Source: Nocardioides sp. S5
GTDB taxonomy: Bacteria > Actinomycetota > Actinomycetes > Propionibacteriales > Nocardioidaceae
DNA length: 64,000 bases
Assembly: GCF_017310035.1 (NCBI RefSeq)
Contig: NZ_CP022296.1
Span: 2,728,001 to 2,792,000 of the forward strand
Direction: 5' to 3'
Below the pieces are notes generated by a model. The model saw only the letters and a list, made by a program, of their open reading frames with translations. It did no database searches and was not told the DNA's origin. Made by a program: the position numbers and the translations under genes. Below, one piece after another: positions 55,204-63,409 of this stretch (its first letter is position 1; the number at the start of each line of letters is the position of its first letter).

Positions 55204-56448
55204 GTGACCGTCGCTCGCATGCTGACCACCGCGCGGCGGACCCTGCTCGGCCTCCTCGGACTGCAGGTCGGTCTGGCCGTGGCGCTGTCCCTGGTCGACT
55301 CCTACCGCCGCCGCGGCAAGAAGCCGAAGCCGTTCCCCGTGACCGGGCCGGAGACGGTGCCGGTCGGCGACGGGCTGATCACGACCTACACCTTCGGGCG
55401 CGACCTCTACGACGACATGCTCGCCGCGATCGACGGGGCGAAGAAGCAGATCCTCTTCGAGACCTACATCTGGAAGGGCGACGAGATCGGGTGGAAGTTC
55501 AAGACCGCCCTCACCGCTGCCGCTGACCGTGGCGTCGACGTCCACTGCATCTACGACGGCTTCGCCAACATGGTCGTCTCCCCCGCCTTCAAGCGCTTCT
55601 CCCCGTCGCTGAAGGTGCTGCGCTACCCCGTCTGGACCGCCGGCCTGCGCTTCTGGGACCTGCGCCACTACGGCCGCAACCACCGCAAGATGCTGGTCGT
55701 CGACGAGGAGGTCGCCTTCCTCGGCGGCTACAACATCGGCTCGGCGTACGCCACCGAGTGGCGCGACACGCACGTGCGGATCACCGGCCCGGGTGTGTGG
55801 GACCTCAAGCGCGCCTTCGCCGACTTCTGGAACCTCAACCGACGGCACCGGTTGCGCCGCAGCGAGCGCCCGCTGCTGCTGGAGACGGCCTCGCACTGGG
55901 ACCCGCAGATCCGCATCCACCGCAACAGCCCGCGCCAGTGGAACTTCCCGATCCGCAGCATGTACCTCGAGGCGATCAACCGCGCCAGCCGCAACATCTG
56001 GCTGACCACCGCCTACTTCCTGCCCGACCAGGACTTCGTCGACGCGCTCACCGACGCGGCGCGCCGCGGGGTCGACGTACGCATCCTGCTGCCGCTGAAG
56101 TCCAACCACATCGTCGCGGACTGGATCTCGCGCGGCTACTACGGCCAGCTGCTCGCGTCGGGGGCGCGCATCCTGCGCTTCAAGGACGCGATGGTGCACG
56201 CCAAGACCGCCACGATCGACGGCAGCTGGGCGACGGTGGGCACGGCCAACATCGACCGGCTCAGCCTCCAGGGCAACTACGAGATCAACATCGAGGTCAT
56301 CGACCCCGACTTCGCTGCGGTGATGGAGCGGGTCTTCCTCACCGACGAGGGCAACTGCCTCGAGCTCACGCTCCACGAGTGGGAGGCGCGCGACCTGAAC
56401 CGGAAGTTCACCGAGAGCTTCCTGGCGCCGCTGCGTCCGCTGCTCTGA
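55204..56448 (+). CDS. Phospholipase D/cardiolipin synthase-like protein
   Basis: A 414-aa membrane-associated phosphatidyltransferase. A hydrophobic N-terminal segment (LLGLLGLQVGLAVALSLV) is followed by two HKD motifs: NHRKMLVVDEEVAFLGGYNI and VHAKTATIDGSWATVGTANID. This is the arrangement of bacterial cardiolipin synthases, which condense phosphatidylglycerol. Length is somewhat shorter than the E. coli enzymes (about 480), mainly because only one N-terminal helix is present. The GTG at 55204 has TAGATT (55192-55197) 6 nt upstream. Convergent with the glycosylase gene (4 bp between stops). Confidence 0.88.
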   Translation: MTVARMLTTARRTLLGLLGLQVGLAVALSLVDSYRRRGKKPKPFPVTGPETVPVGDGLITTYTFGRDLYDDMLAAIDGAKKQILFETYIWKGDEIGWKFKTALTAAADRGVDVHCIYDGFANMVVSPAFKRFSPSLKVLRYPVWTAGLRFWDLRHYGRNHRKMLVVDEEVAFLGGYNIGSAYATEWRDTHVRITGPGVWDLKRAFADFWNLNRRHRLRRSERPLLLETASHWDPQIRIHRNSPRQWNFPIRSMYLEAINRASRNIWLTTAYFLPDQDFVDALTDAARRGVDVRILLPLKSNHIVADWISRGYYGQLLASGARILRFKDAMVHAKTATIDGSWATVGTANIDRLSLQGNYEINIEVIDPDFAAVMERVFLTDEGNCLELTLHEWEARDLNRKFTESFLAPLRPLL

Positions 56449-56452
56449 CGCC

Positions 56453-57388
56453 TCATCGCGTCGGCAGGTGCGTCGGGACGCTCATCCGCGGCCCGCGGCG
56501 CGGTCGCTGCTGCCCGCCGGCCATCGCCATCGCGGCTGCCCGGCCGCGGTGGGGGCGGTAGGGCTCGAGCAGCTCGGCCATCTCGTCGTCGGTGATGTCG
56601 TGGCCGACGAGCGCCCACCCGACCCAGTTGGCGAGGTGGTAGTCGCCGAAGCTCACGGCATCGGGGTCGCCGAGGGCCCGCTGGCGCACCTCCGCGCTGG
56701 TCCACACGCCGATGCCGCGCACGGACGTCAGGCGCTTGTCCGCCTCCTCGACCGACACCTCGGTGATGCGCTCGAGCGACGACGCGAGCCGGCAGGCGGT
56801 CACGAGGGTGCGTGACTGGGCGGGCTGGACGCCGAGCCGCAGCCACTCCCACGAGGGGATCGCGGCGATCGTCGCCGGTGTCGGCTGGACCATCAGCCGC
56901 AGGGCCGCGACGGGGCCGGGCGCGGGCTCGCCGTGCCGCCGCACCAGCTCGCGGAAGGAGCCGAAGGCCTGCTTGCCGGTGACCTTCTGCTCGAGGATCG
57001 ACGGCACGAGCGACTCCATGACCAGGCCGGTGCGCCCGATGCGCCAGTGCTGGTGGCCACGCCAGCCGGCCGCGACCTCGGGGTGGTGGTGCGCCTCGAA
57101 CCCGCTCGGGTCGTCGTCCGCGCCGAGGAGGCCCGGCATCGCCTCGAGCGCCCAGTCGGCGCCCGGCCCCCACGCCCGGCCGAGGACGTCGCCGGTCGAG
57201 GGTCGCGGCAGGATCGCCAGCGTCGCCGGGCCGGTCGGCGTACGCATGGCGCGCCAGATCCGACCGGAGTCCTCGTGGCGCTGCGTCGGGTCTCCCGCGC
57301 CGCGACGCTGGGGACGCAGCACCTGCGCGGCCGAGCACGGCCAGTGCGGCACCCAGGTGCGGGTGCGCTCGGGCTCGGCGGGGGGCAT
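56453..57388 (-). CDS. DNA-3-methyladenine glycosylase 2 family protein (HhH-GPD)
   Basis: A 311-aa base-excision repair glycosylase of the AlkA type. The helix-hairpin-helix is LTSVRGIGVWTSAEVRQRAL, followed by DPDAVSFGDYHLANWVGWAL with the catalytic Asp. An upstream region (SLVPSILEQKVTGKQAFGSFRELVRR) matches the conserved QQxS/QKV helix of HhH-GPD enzymes. ATG at 57388 with TACCGT (57396-57401) 7 nt upstream; longer open frame upstream overlaps the divergent kynA start and is unlikely. Removes alkylated bases. Confidence 0.84.
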   Translation of the reverse strand: MPPAEPERTRTWVPHWPCSAAQVLRPQRRGAGDPTQRHEDSGRIWRAMRTPTGPATLAILPRPSTGDVLGRAWGPGADWALEAMPGLLGADDDPSGFEAHHHPEVAAGWRGHQHWRIGRTGLVMESLVPSILEQKVTGKQAFGSFRELVRRHGEPAPGPVAALRLMVQPTPATIAAIPSWEWLRLGVQPAQSRTLVTACRLASSLERITEVSVEEADKRLTSVRGIGVWTSAEVRQRALGDPDAVSFGDYHLANWVGWALVGHDITDDEMAELLEPYRPHRGRAAAMAMAGGQQRPRRGPRMSVPTHLPTR

Positions 57389-57441
57389 GGCGTCGACGGT
57401 AGACGAGGCCACCGACCGCGACGAGGGATAGGTTGCCGCCC

Positions 57442-58296
57442 ATGGGTGAATCACCGAACAAGCGCGACCTCGAGGACGGCATCGAGAAGGACTTCTCGCG
57501 CTCGATGTCCTACGGCGACTACCTGCGGCTCGACGTCCTGCTCTCGGCCCAGCAGCCGCTGTCGGACCCCCAGCAGCACGACGAGCTGCTCTTCATCGTG
57601 CAGCACCAGACCAGCGAGCTGTGGCTCAAGCTGATGATCCACGAGCTCCGCTCGGCCCGCGCCCTGCTGCGCTCCGACGACCTGTCCCCCGCGCTCAAGC
57701 GGATGGCGCGGATCAAGCACATCCAGCACACGCTCACCGACCAGTGGTCGGTGCTCGCGACGCTGACCCCGAGCGAGTACGCCGAGATCCGCCCGTTCCT
57801 CGCCACCAGCTCGGGCTTCCAGTCCGCGCAGTACCGCGAGGTGGAGTTCCTGCTCGGCAACAAGAACGCCGACATGGTCCAGGTCTTCTCCCACGACGAG
57901 GGCGCCCGCACCGCGCTCGACGAGCTGCTCCACGAGCCGTCGCTCTACGACGAGTTCCTCGCCCACCTCGCCCGCCAGGGGTACGCCGTCCCGCAGCGGT
58001 TGCTGGACCGCGACTGGACGCAGCCGCACACCACCGACCCCGACCTCGTCGAGGTCTTCGCCTCCGTCTACGCAGCGCCGGCCGAGCACTGGGGCGTCTA
58101 CGAGACCTGCGAGGAGCTCGTCGACATGGAGGACGCCTTCCAGCAGTGGCGCTTCCGACACCTCCAGGTCGTGCAGCGGGTCATCGGTCACAAGGTCGGC
58201 ACCGGCGGGTCGTCCGGTGTCGATTTCCTCCGCCGCGCGCTCTCGCTCACGTTCTTCCCCGAGCTCTACGAGGTCCGGACCCGGATCGGCGAATGA
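57442..58296 (+). CDS. kynA: Tryptophan 2,3-dioxygenase
   Basis: A 284-aa haem dioxygenase that opens the indole ring of L-tryptophan to N-formylkynurenine. Family blocks: SYGDYLRLDVLLSAQQPLS, DELLFIVQHQTSELWLKLM (substrate site with conserved His), GFQSAQYREVEFLLGNKN, and HKVGTGGSSGVDFLRRAL near the C-terminus. Length matches bacterial TDO. ATG at 57442 with TAGGTT (57429-57434) 7 nt upstream. Kynureninase and kynurenine formamidase are not in the window. Confidence 0.95.
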   Translation: MGESPNKRDLEDGIEKDFSRSMSYGDYLRLDVLLSAQQPLSDPQQHDELLFIVQHQTSELWLKLMIHELRSARALLRSDDLSPALKRMARIKHIQHTLTDQWSVLATLTPSEYAEIRPFLATSSGFQSAQYREVEFLLGNKNADMVQVFSHDEGARTALDELLHEPSLYDEFLAHLARQGYAVPQRLLDRDWTQPHTTDPDLVEVFASVYAAPAEHWGVYETCEELVDMEDAFQQWRFRHLQVVQRVIGHKVGTGGSSGVDFLRRALSLTFFPELYEVRTRIGE

Positions 58297-58322
58297 CCCT
58301 CGCTTCCAGCAACCCCCCGGCC

Positions 58323-58328
58323 TAGGCT
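58323..58328 (+). promoter_or_regulatory. Putative -10 element of the pepN promoter
   Basis: TAGGCT at 58323-58328, 60 nt upstream of the pepN GTG, in the 92-bp gap after kynA. The motif and spacing suggest a separate promoter with a leader of about 55 nt. Confidence 0.4.
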
Positions 58329-58388
58329 GCACACGTCGCTCACCTCGGGCGTTCAGCAGCACACACGACCTCGAGTGAGGACCAGCCC

Positions 58389-60821
58389 GTGCCCGTCCGC
58401 AGCCTTCGTCAGGAGGAGGCCGTCGAGCGCGCGGCGCTCCTGTCGGTCACCTCCTACGACATCGCGATCGACCTCACCGGCCTCGTCGACGGACCCGACT
58501 TCCGCGCCGTCAGCACGATCCGCTTCACCGCGACCGAAGGCGCCTCGACGTTCGTCGACTGCTGCGCCGAGGTCGAGTCGGCCACGCTCAACGGCGAGCC
58601 TGTGCCCGCGCCTCAGGAGGGCCGGATCGCGCTCGACGGACTGGCAGCGGACAACGAGCTGGTCGTCGCCACCGTCCAGCGCGACACCCAGCACGGTCGG
58701 GGTGTCCACCGCGCGGTCGACCCCGGCGACGACAACGTCTACCTGTGGACCTCCTTCGAGCCCGACGAGGCGCGCTACGCCTGGGCCTGCTTCGACCAGC
58801 CCGACCTCAAGGCGCCGCACGCCTTCACCGTCACCGCCCCTGAGGCATGGACCGTCGTCAGCAACTCCGGCGACCCCATGGTCGAGGACGTCGACGGTGG
58901 CCGCAGGTGGACGTTCGAGCCGACACCCGCGCTGTCGACGTACAACCCGGTCGTGGTGGCCGGGCCGTTCGTCGAGGTGCGCCGCGAGGTCGACGGCTAC
59001 GACCTCGGGCTCCACGCGCGCCAGACCCTGGCCCCGGCGCTGGAGCGCGACGCCGACCAGGTGTTCACCCTCACCGCGCAGGGCCTGGAGTTCTTCGGCG
59101 AGCGGTTCGGCATGCCCTTCCCGCAGCGCTCCTACGACCAGGTGTTCCTGCCCGAGTTCGGCGGAGCGATGGAGAACTACGGCTGCGTCACGTGGGCCGA
59201 CGGCATCCTGCGCCGCCACGAGCCCACCACGGGCGAGTGGCAGATGTTCGCCAACGTGCTCCTGCACGAGATGGCGCACATGTGGTTCGGCAACATCGTC
59301 ACGATGCGCTGGTGGGACGACCTCTGGCTGAACGAGGCCTTCGCCGAGTTCGCCTGCATGTGGGCCGCCGAGCGGGCCACCTCCTACGGCGACACCGCTG
59401 CCAACAACCTCGTGGGCGACAAGCTCGACGCCTACCTCGCCGACCAGGGACCGGCGTCGCACCCGATCCGTCAGCCCGTGCCGACCGTGGCGGACGCGGA
59501 GTCGATCTTCGACTCCATCACCTACCCCAAGGGCGCGGCGGTGCTCAAGCAGCTCATGCACTTCGTCGGCGAGGACACCTTCTGCGTCGGCATGAGCGCC
59601 TACTTCGCCGAGCACGCGTGGGGCAACACCACGCTCGACGACCTCGTCCGCTCCCTCGAGCAGGCCAGCGGTCGGGACCTCCAGCCGTGGCGTACGGCCT
59701 GGCTGGAGACCGCCGGCGTCGACCGGCTCGGCATCGAGCAGACCGACGACGGCCTCGTGCTCACCGCCGTCGGCGCCCACGGTGCCCCGCACCCGCAGGT
59801 GGTGGGCGTGGGCGCCTACCGCCGCGCCGGCGAGGCGCTCGAGGAGGTCGGCTCGGTCCGCGTCGAGGTGGCCGGCGAGCGCACCCCGGTCGAGGGCCTG
59901 CCCGCCGCCGACCTCTACCTCGTCAACCACGACGACACGACCTTCGCCACCACCCGACCCGACGCCGCCGGGCGCCAGGTGCTGGTCAGCAGCCCCTCCG
60001 GCCTGCCCACGACGCTCGCCCGTTCCGTGGCGATGGCCACCGTCTGGGACATGCTGTCCAGCGGCGACGCCACGGCGGCCGAGGCCGTGGAGGCACTCAC
60101 CGACGTGCTGAGGGTCGAGACCGTGGAGACGGTCGCCGAGCCCTGCCTCGGGCTCGCTCTCACCGCCGCCCAGCGCTGGGCACCCGACGCGGAGCGGGTC
60201 GGCCTCGAGGCGCAGGTGGCCGCCGCCGCCCGTCGCATGGTGGACGCGGGGGTGTCGCGGCAGTCGGCACTGCGGGCGCTGGCCCAGACCGCCGGCGGTG
60301 ATGACGACCTCGCCACGGTGCGCGAGCACGCCGGCGACGACATCGACCTCCAGTGGTACGTCCTCGAGCGCCGGGCCGAGCTCGGCGACGTGGACACCGA
60401 CGCCGTCCAGGCACTCCAGGAGCGCGACCCCGACCCCGACGGCTGGATCCGTGCGCTGCGCGTGCGCGCGAGCTCTCCCTCCGCCGCGGCGAAGGAGGAG
60501 GCGTGGACCGCCCTGGTGGAGCGCAGGACGCCCATCCAGGCCACCGGCTCGGTGGCGGGGGCGTTCTGGAGGCCGGGGCAGGACGAGCTCGTGGCGCCCT
60601 ACGCCGCGCGCTACCTCGAGGCGCTGCCCACCCTGCACGAGGGCGGGATGATCCCTGGTCTCGCCCTGACCGCCAGCCTCTTCCCGGTGTACGCCGTCGA
60701 CGAGGCGTGGGTCGCGCGGGCCCGCGAGGTGGCGGCCGCCGAGGCGGCGCCGGTCGTCGTCGGCTCGCTCACCGAGCGCTCCGAGCTGGTGCTGCGGATG
60801 CTGCGCGCCCGCGCGCTCTGA
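58389..60821 (+). CDS. pepN: Aminopeptidase N (M1 family)
   Basis: An 810-aa zinc metallopeptidase that removes N-terminal residues from peptides. The M1 motifs are FGGAMENYG (GAMEN, near residue 260), LHEMAHMWFGN (HExxH) and LWLNEAFAEF (third zinc ligand Glu 18 residues on), followed by a Tyr in SITYPKGAAVLKQ. The C-terminal ERAP1-like helical domain runs to the end. Length is a little below the usual 850. GTG start at 58389, 92 bp after kynA, with its own -10-like box. Cytoplasmic; no signal peptide. Confidence 0.94.
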   Translation: MPVRSLRQEEAVERAALLSVTSYDIAIDLTGLVDGPDFRAVSTIRFTATEGASTFVDCCAEVESATLNGEPVPAPQEGRIALDGLAADNELVVATVQRDTQHGRGVHRAVDPGDDNVYLWTSFEPDEARYAWACFDQPDLKAPHAFTVTAPEAWTVVSNSGDPMVEDVDGGRRWTFEPTPALSTYNPVVVAGPFVEVRREVDGYDLGLHARQTLAPALERDADQVFTLTAQGLEFFGERFGMPFPQRSYDQVFLPEFGGAMENYGCVTWADGILRRHEPTTGEWQMFANVLLHEMAHMWFGNIVTMRWWDDLWLNEAFAEFACMWAAERATSYGDTAANNLVGDKLDAYLADQGPASHPIRQPVPTVADAESIFDSITYPKGAAVLKQLMHFVGEDTFCVGMSAYFAEHAWGNTTLDDLVRSLEQASGRDLQPWRTAWLETAGVDRLGIEQTDDGLVLTAVGAHGAPHPQVVGVGAYRRAGEALEEVGSVRVEVAGERTPVEGLPAADLYLVNHDDTTFATTRPDAAGRQVLVSSPSGLPTTLARSVAMATVWDMLSSGDATAAEAVEALTDVLRVETVETVAEPCLGLALTAAQRWAPDAERVGLEAQVAAAARRMVDAGVSRQSALRALAQTAGGDDDLATVREHAGDDIDLQWYVLERRAELGDVDTDAVQALQERDPDPDGWIRALRVRASSPSAAAKEEAWTALVERRTPIQATGSVAGAFWRPGQDELVAPYAARYLEALPTLHEGGMIPGLALTASLFPVYAVDEAWVARAREVAAAEAAPVVVGSLTERSELVLRMLRARAL

Positions 60822-60833
60822 GGCGGGCGCGGC

Positions 60834-61676
60834 TCAGCCGAGCCCGACGAGCGCGGCGGACCGCTCCCACAGACCGTCGATGATCGCGCGGTCGCTCGCC
60901 TGCTTGTTCTCGCGACCGTCGGGGGTGAAGCGGCTGAAGTAGCGGCCGTCGAGGTCCTGGTCGGCCCCGCGCTCGGCGAGGGCGACCAGCGGCGCCGCGC
61001 CGTCGGGGACGCTGATCGTGGCGAAGCGCTTCAGCGGCGTGCGGTAGAGCAGGCCGACGACCCGCGAGTCGCGGCCGAACGAGCTCCCGACCGGACCGGG
61101 GTGCACGGCGACCGAGACGATGCCGTCGCCGGACCAGCGGACCGACGCGCCGCGGGTGAAGACGATGTTCATCAGCTTGCCGGTGCCGTAGGCCGGGAAC
61201 TCGCGCGCCGTGCGGTGCTCGTAGTCGAGGTCGTCGAGCACGACCTTGCCCATCAGGTTGGCGATGCTGGACGTGTTGACCACGAGCGAGCGGCCGGCGG
61301 CGGCCAGCTTCGGGTGGAGGAGGTTGGTGAGCAGGAAGGGCGCGACGTGGTTGACCTGGAAGTTCGGCTCGTGGCCGTCGGCGGTCAGGCGGGACGGGGA
61401 GAAGGTGCCGCCGGCGTTGTTCATCAGCACGTCCAGCGTGCCCACGCGCTCGGCGACCTGCTCGGCCAGGCGGCGTACGTCGTCGAGGCGGGAGAAGTCG
61501 GCGACGAGGGGCTCGGTGCCGACGGCCTCCGCGACCGGCCGCAGCTTGTCGAGGGAGCGCCCGGTGACGTGCACCATCGCGCCCCGCGCCGCCAGCACGC
61601 GCGCCGCCTCGGCGCCGATCCCGTCGCTCGCCCCGGTCACCAGGACCGTACGGCCCGCCATCGTCTGCTCAGTCAT
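60834..61676 (-). CDS. Short-chain dehydrogenase/reductase family oxidoreductase
   Basis: A 280-aa SDR. The cofactor loop is VLVTGASDGIGAEAARVL, followed by DVLMNNAGGTFSPSRL, and the catalytic Tyr-Lys is in YGTGKLMNIVFTRG, with Ser in VVNTSSIANLMG. The subfamily (retinol dehydrogenase/WWOX-like, with the DLDYEHR block) suggests a hydrophobic alcohol or ketone substrate; no specific one can be named. The ATG at 61676 is preceded by TAGGCT (61683-61688) 6 nt upstream. Convergent with pepN. Confidence 0.88.
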   Translation of the reverse strand: MTEQTMAGRTVLVTGASDGIGAEAARVLAARGAMVHVTGRSLDKLRPVAEAVGTEPLVADFSRLDDVRRLAEQVAERVGTLDVLMNNAGGTFSPSRLTADGHEPNFQVNHVAPFLLTNLLHPKLAAAGRSLVVNTSSIANLMGKVVLDDLDYEHRTAREFPAYGTGKLMNIVFTRGASVRWSGDGIVSVAVHPGPVGSSFGRDSRVVGLLYRTPLKRFATISVPDGAAPLVALAERGADQDLDGRYFSRFTPDGRENKQASDRAIIDGLWERSAALVGLG

Positions 61677-61717
61677 GCCCCGAGCCTAGGTCGGGGCTGC
61701 TGAGGGGGAAGAAGTGG

Positions 61718-61788
61718 AGCGGACGCGAGGATTTGAACCTCGACCATCTCCCTGGAAGGGAGCCGTGCTGCAACTACACCACGTCCGC
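61718..61788 (-). tRNA. tRNA-Gly (anticodon TCC)
   Basis: Read on the minus strand, GCGGACG (5' end 61788) pairs with CGTCCGC near 61725. The anticodon loop reads CTTCCAG with anticodon TCC, and the T-arm contains GGTTCAAATCC. The discriminator is T, and CCA is encoded at 61715-61717. Length is 71 nt to the discriminator, normal for tRNA-Gly. No attachment-site duplication or integrase is next to it. Confidence 0.92.
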
Positions 61789-61875
61789 AGGACCGGCCCT
61801 TGCGAACCGGCAGGTGACAAGTGTGGACCACTCCCCCGGCCGTCCTGCCACCGGGTCGGCGGCTAGGTTGGCGCG

Positions 61876-62346
61876 GTGTTCCACGTGATGTTCCTCGAGC
61901 CCCGGATCCCGCCCAACACGGGCAACGCGATCCGCATGGTGGCCGGGACGGGAGCGACCCTGCACCTGGTCGAGCCGCTGGGCTTCGACCTGTCCGAGCC
62001 GCAGCTCAGGCGCGCGGGGCTCGACTACCACGACCTCGCGTCGGTGGTGGTCCATCCCGACCTCGACGCCGCGCTCTCGAGCGAGGCGCTGGCGGGCTCC
62101 CGGGTCTTCGCGTTCACCGCGCACGCGACCCGCTGGCACACCGACGTGGCGTTCGAGCCCGGCGACGTGCTGCTCTTCGGTCCGGAGCCGACCGGCCTCC
62201 CGGACGAGGTGCTGACGCACGCCCGGGTGAGCGACCGGCTCCGGATCCCGATGCTGGCGGGCCGCAGGTCGCTGAACCTGGCGAACTCCGCGGCCGTGGT
62301 GACCTACGAGGCGTGGCGCCAGCAGGGCTTCCCCGGCGCCCAGTGA
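61876..62346 (+). CDS. trmL: tRNA (cytidine/uridine(34)-2'-O)-methyltransferase TrmL
   Basis: A 156-aa SPOUT-fold methyltransferase that modifies the wobble base of tRNA-Leu isoacceptors in E. coli. It begins VFHVMFLEPRIPPNTGNAIR, the conserved N-terminus. The knotted SAM site is DVLLFGPEPTGLPDEVL and RIPMLAGRRSLNLANSAAVV. Length matches TrmL exactly. The GTG at 61876 has TAGGTT (61864-61869) 6 nt upstream. Convergent with the rpf gene (10 bp between the stops). It lies close to tRNA-Gly, but that is not a known substrate. Confidence 0.93.
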   Translation: MFHVMFLEPRIPPNTGNAIRMVAGTGATLHLVEPLGFDLSEPQLRRAGLDYHDLASVVVHPDLDAALSSEALAGSRVFAFTAHATRWHTDVAFEPGDVLLFGPEPTGLPDEVLTHARVSDRLRIPMLAGRRSLNLANSAAVVTYEAWRQQGFPGAQ

Positions 62347-62356
62347 GCCGTCAGGC

Positions 62357-63163
62357 TCAGAGGAGCCGGCCGCAGGTGGGCCACGGCGAGCGGCCACGCT
62401 GCTTGTAGAGCAGCTTCGCGCGGTAGGTCTGCTCGCCCGCCGACGCGGCGGTGGGGAGGCCGGAGCCGCCCACGCTGCGCCACGTGCCGAGGTCGAACTG
62501 GTAGAGCCCGTAGTAACCGGCCGGGTTCACCGCGCGCGGGTTGCCGCCCGACTCGCAGTTCGCCAGCGCGCCCCAGTTGAGACCGTCCGCACCGGCGACG
62601 GCGTACGCCTTGCGACCGACGAGGACGCGGCGCGGGCGCGCGTCGCGGACCATCTTCTTCTTCACCACGCGGTACTTCACCGGCTCGCCGTTGTGCAGGG
62701 TCTTCATCGCGACGACCTTGCGGACACCGGGACGGCCCTCACGCACGACCTTGCGGACGCCCGGCTTGAGCTTGGTGGTGAAGACCTCGACAGTGCCGCG
62801 GCGCACCTTCTGGCGCTTGGTCTTGCGCTCCTTGGTGACGTCGGTGACGCGTACGACGTCGCCCTGACGGAGGCGCTTGCGCTTGCCCGAGACCTCGCGA
62901 CCGTCGCGCACGACGTCGACCAGGTCGTTGCCGTCGGCAGGGACGCCGTAGGCCTCGAGGAGCTGGCCGGGCCACGCCTGGGGCGTGACGGCGACCTCGA
63001 CGGGGGCCGCGTCGGCGACCTTGAGGCGTACGTCGACGGGCTCGGCGCTCGACGCGGCGGACGCGCCGCCGGGGACGAGGGTCAGCGCGAGCGCGGACGC
63101 CGCGATGGTGGCGGCGACGCCGCGGGAGCGGGCGAACAGGGCAGGTGTGGTGGTGGCACGCAC
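62357..63163 (-). CDS. Resuscitation-promoting factor (G5 plus Rpf transglycosylase domain)
   Basis: A 268-aa secreted muralytic enzyme. Residues 1-36 are a signal peptide (IAASALALTLVPGGASA). Then comes a ubiquitin-like DUF348 region (VEVAVTPQAWPGQLLEAYGV), a G5 domain (EVFTTKLKPGVRKVVREGRP to PVKYRVVKKKMVRDA), and a C-terminal Rpf lysozyme-like domain with LNWGALANCESGGNPRAVNP (catalytic Glu), YYGLYQFDLGTWRSVGG and a final Cys for the disulfide. RpfB of mycobacteria has three DUF348 copies; here there is one. GTG at 63163. A CRP/GlxR-type site lies about 210 bp upstream. Confidence 0.88.
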   Translation of the reverse strand: MRATTTPALFARSRGVAATIAASALALTLVPGGASAASSAEPVDVRLKVADAAPVEVAVTPQAWPGQLLEAYGVPADGNDLVDVVRDGREVSGKRKRLRQGDVVRVTDVTKERKTKRQKVRRGTVEVFTTKLKPGVRKVVREGRPGVRKVVAMKTLHNGEPVKYRVVKKKMVRDARPRRVLVGRKAYAVAGADGLNWGALANCESGGNPRAVNPAGYYGLYQFDLGTWRSVGGSGLPTAASAGEQTYRAKLLYKQRGRSPWPTCGRLL

Positions 63164-63370
63164 GTGCTTCGGACCTCACATGATCGGGGGTACGCCTCCG
63201 GGGCGCTCGGATGCGGCACCATCAGCTCGGCACCGGGACCACGGCCAGCGCTCGCCTCACGATGGGAGGCGCCTCGTCGTCGAGGGGCGGCTGCGGCACC
63301 TCCACGAGAACACGGAGCGCCGCGAGTGTCGAATCGGCCGTGCCCGCCCCCGGCTGCCGGGATCGCGGAG

Positions 63371-63386
63371 TGTGAGTGACGTCACG
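63371..63386. promoter_or_regulatory. CRP/GlxR-like binding site upstream of rpf
   Basis: TGTGAGTGACGTCACG matches the CRP-family consensus TGTGA-N6-TCACA at 9 of 10 specified bases. It lies 208 bp upstream of the rpf GTG and 24 bp upstream (in transcription direction, downstream) of the aldehyde dehydrogenase stop codon. rpf genes of mycobacteria and corynebacteria are, as I recall, regulated by CRP/GlxR. The rest of the 246-bp gap (63164-63409) shows no gene. Confidence 0.6.
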
Positions 63387-63409
63387 CAACGCGACCCCGG
63401 GACCGGCGA

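Noticed and set aside
61715..61800. tRNA-Gly as an integration site
   Set aside because: No integrase, no duplicated tRNA end and no change of gene content beside it.
63164..63409. Possible c-di-AMP (ydaO-type) riboswitch before rpf
   Set aside because: Actinobacterial rpf genes often have one, but I could not find its conserved core or paired segments in this 246-bp region.
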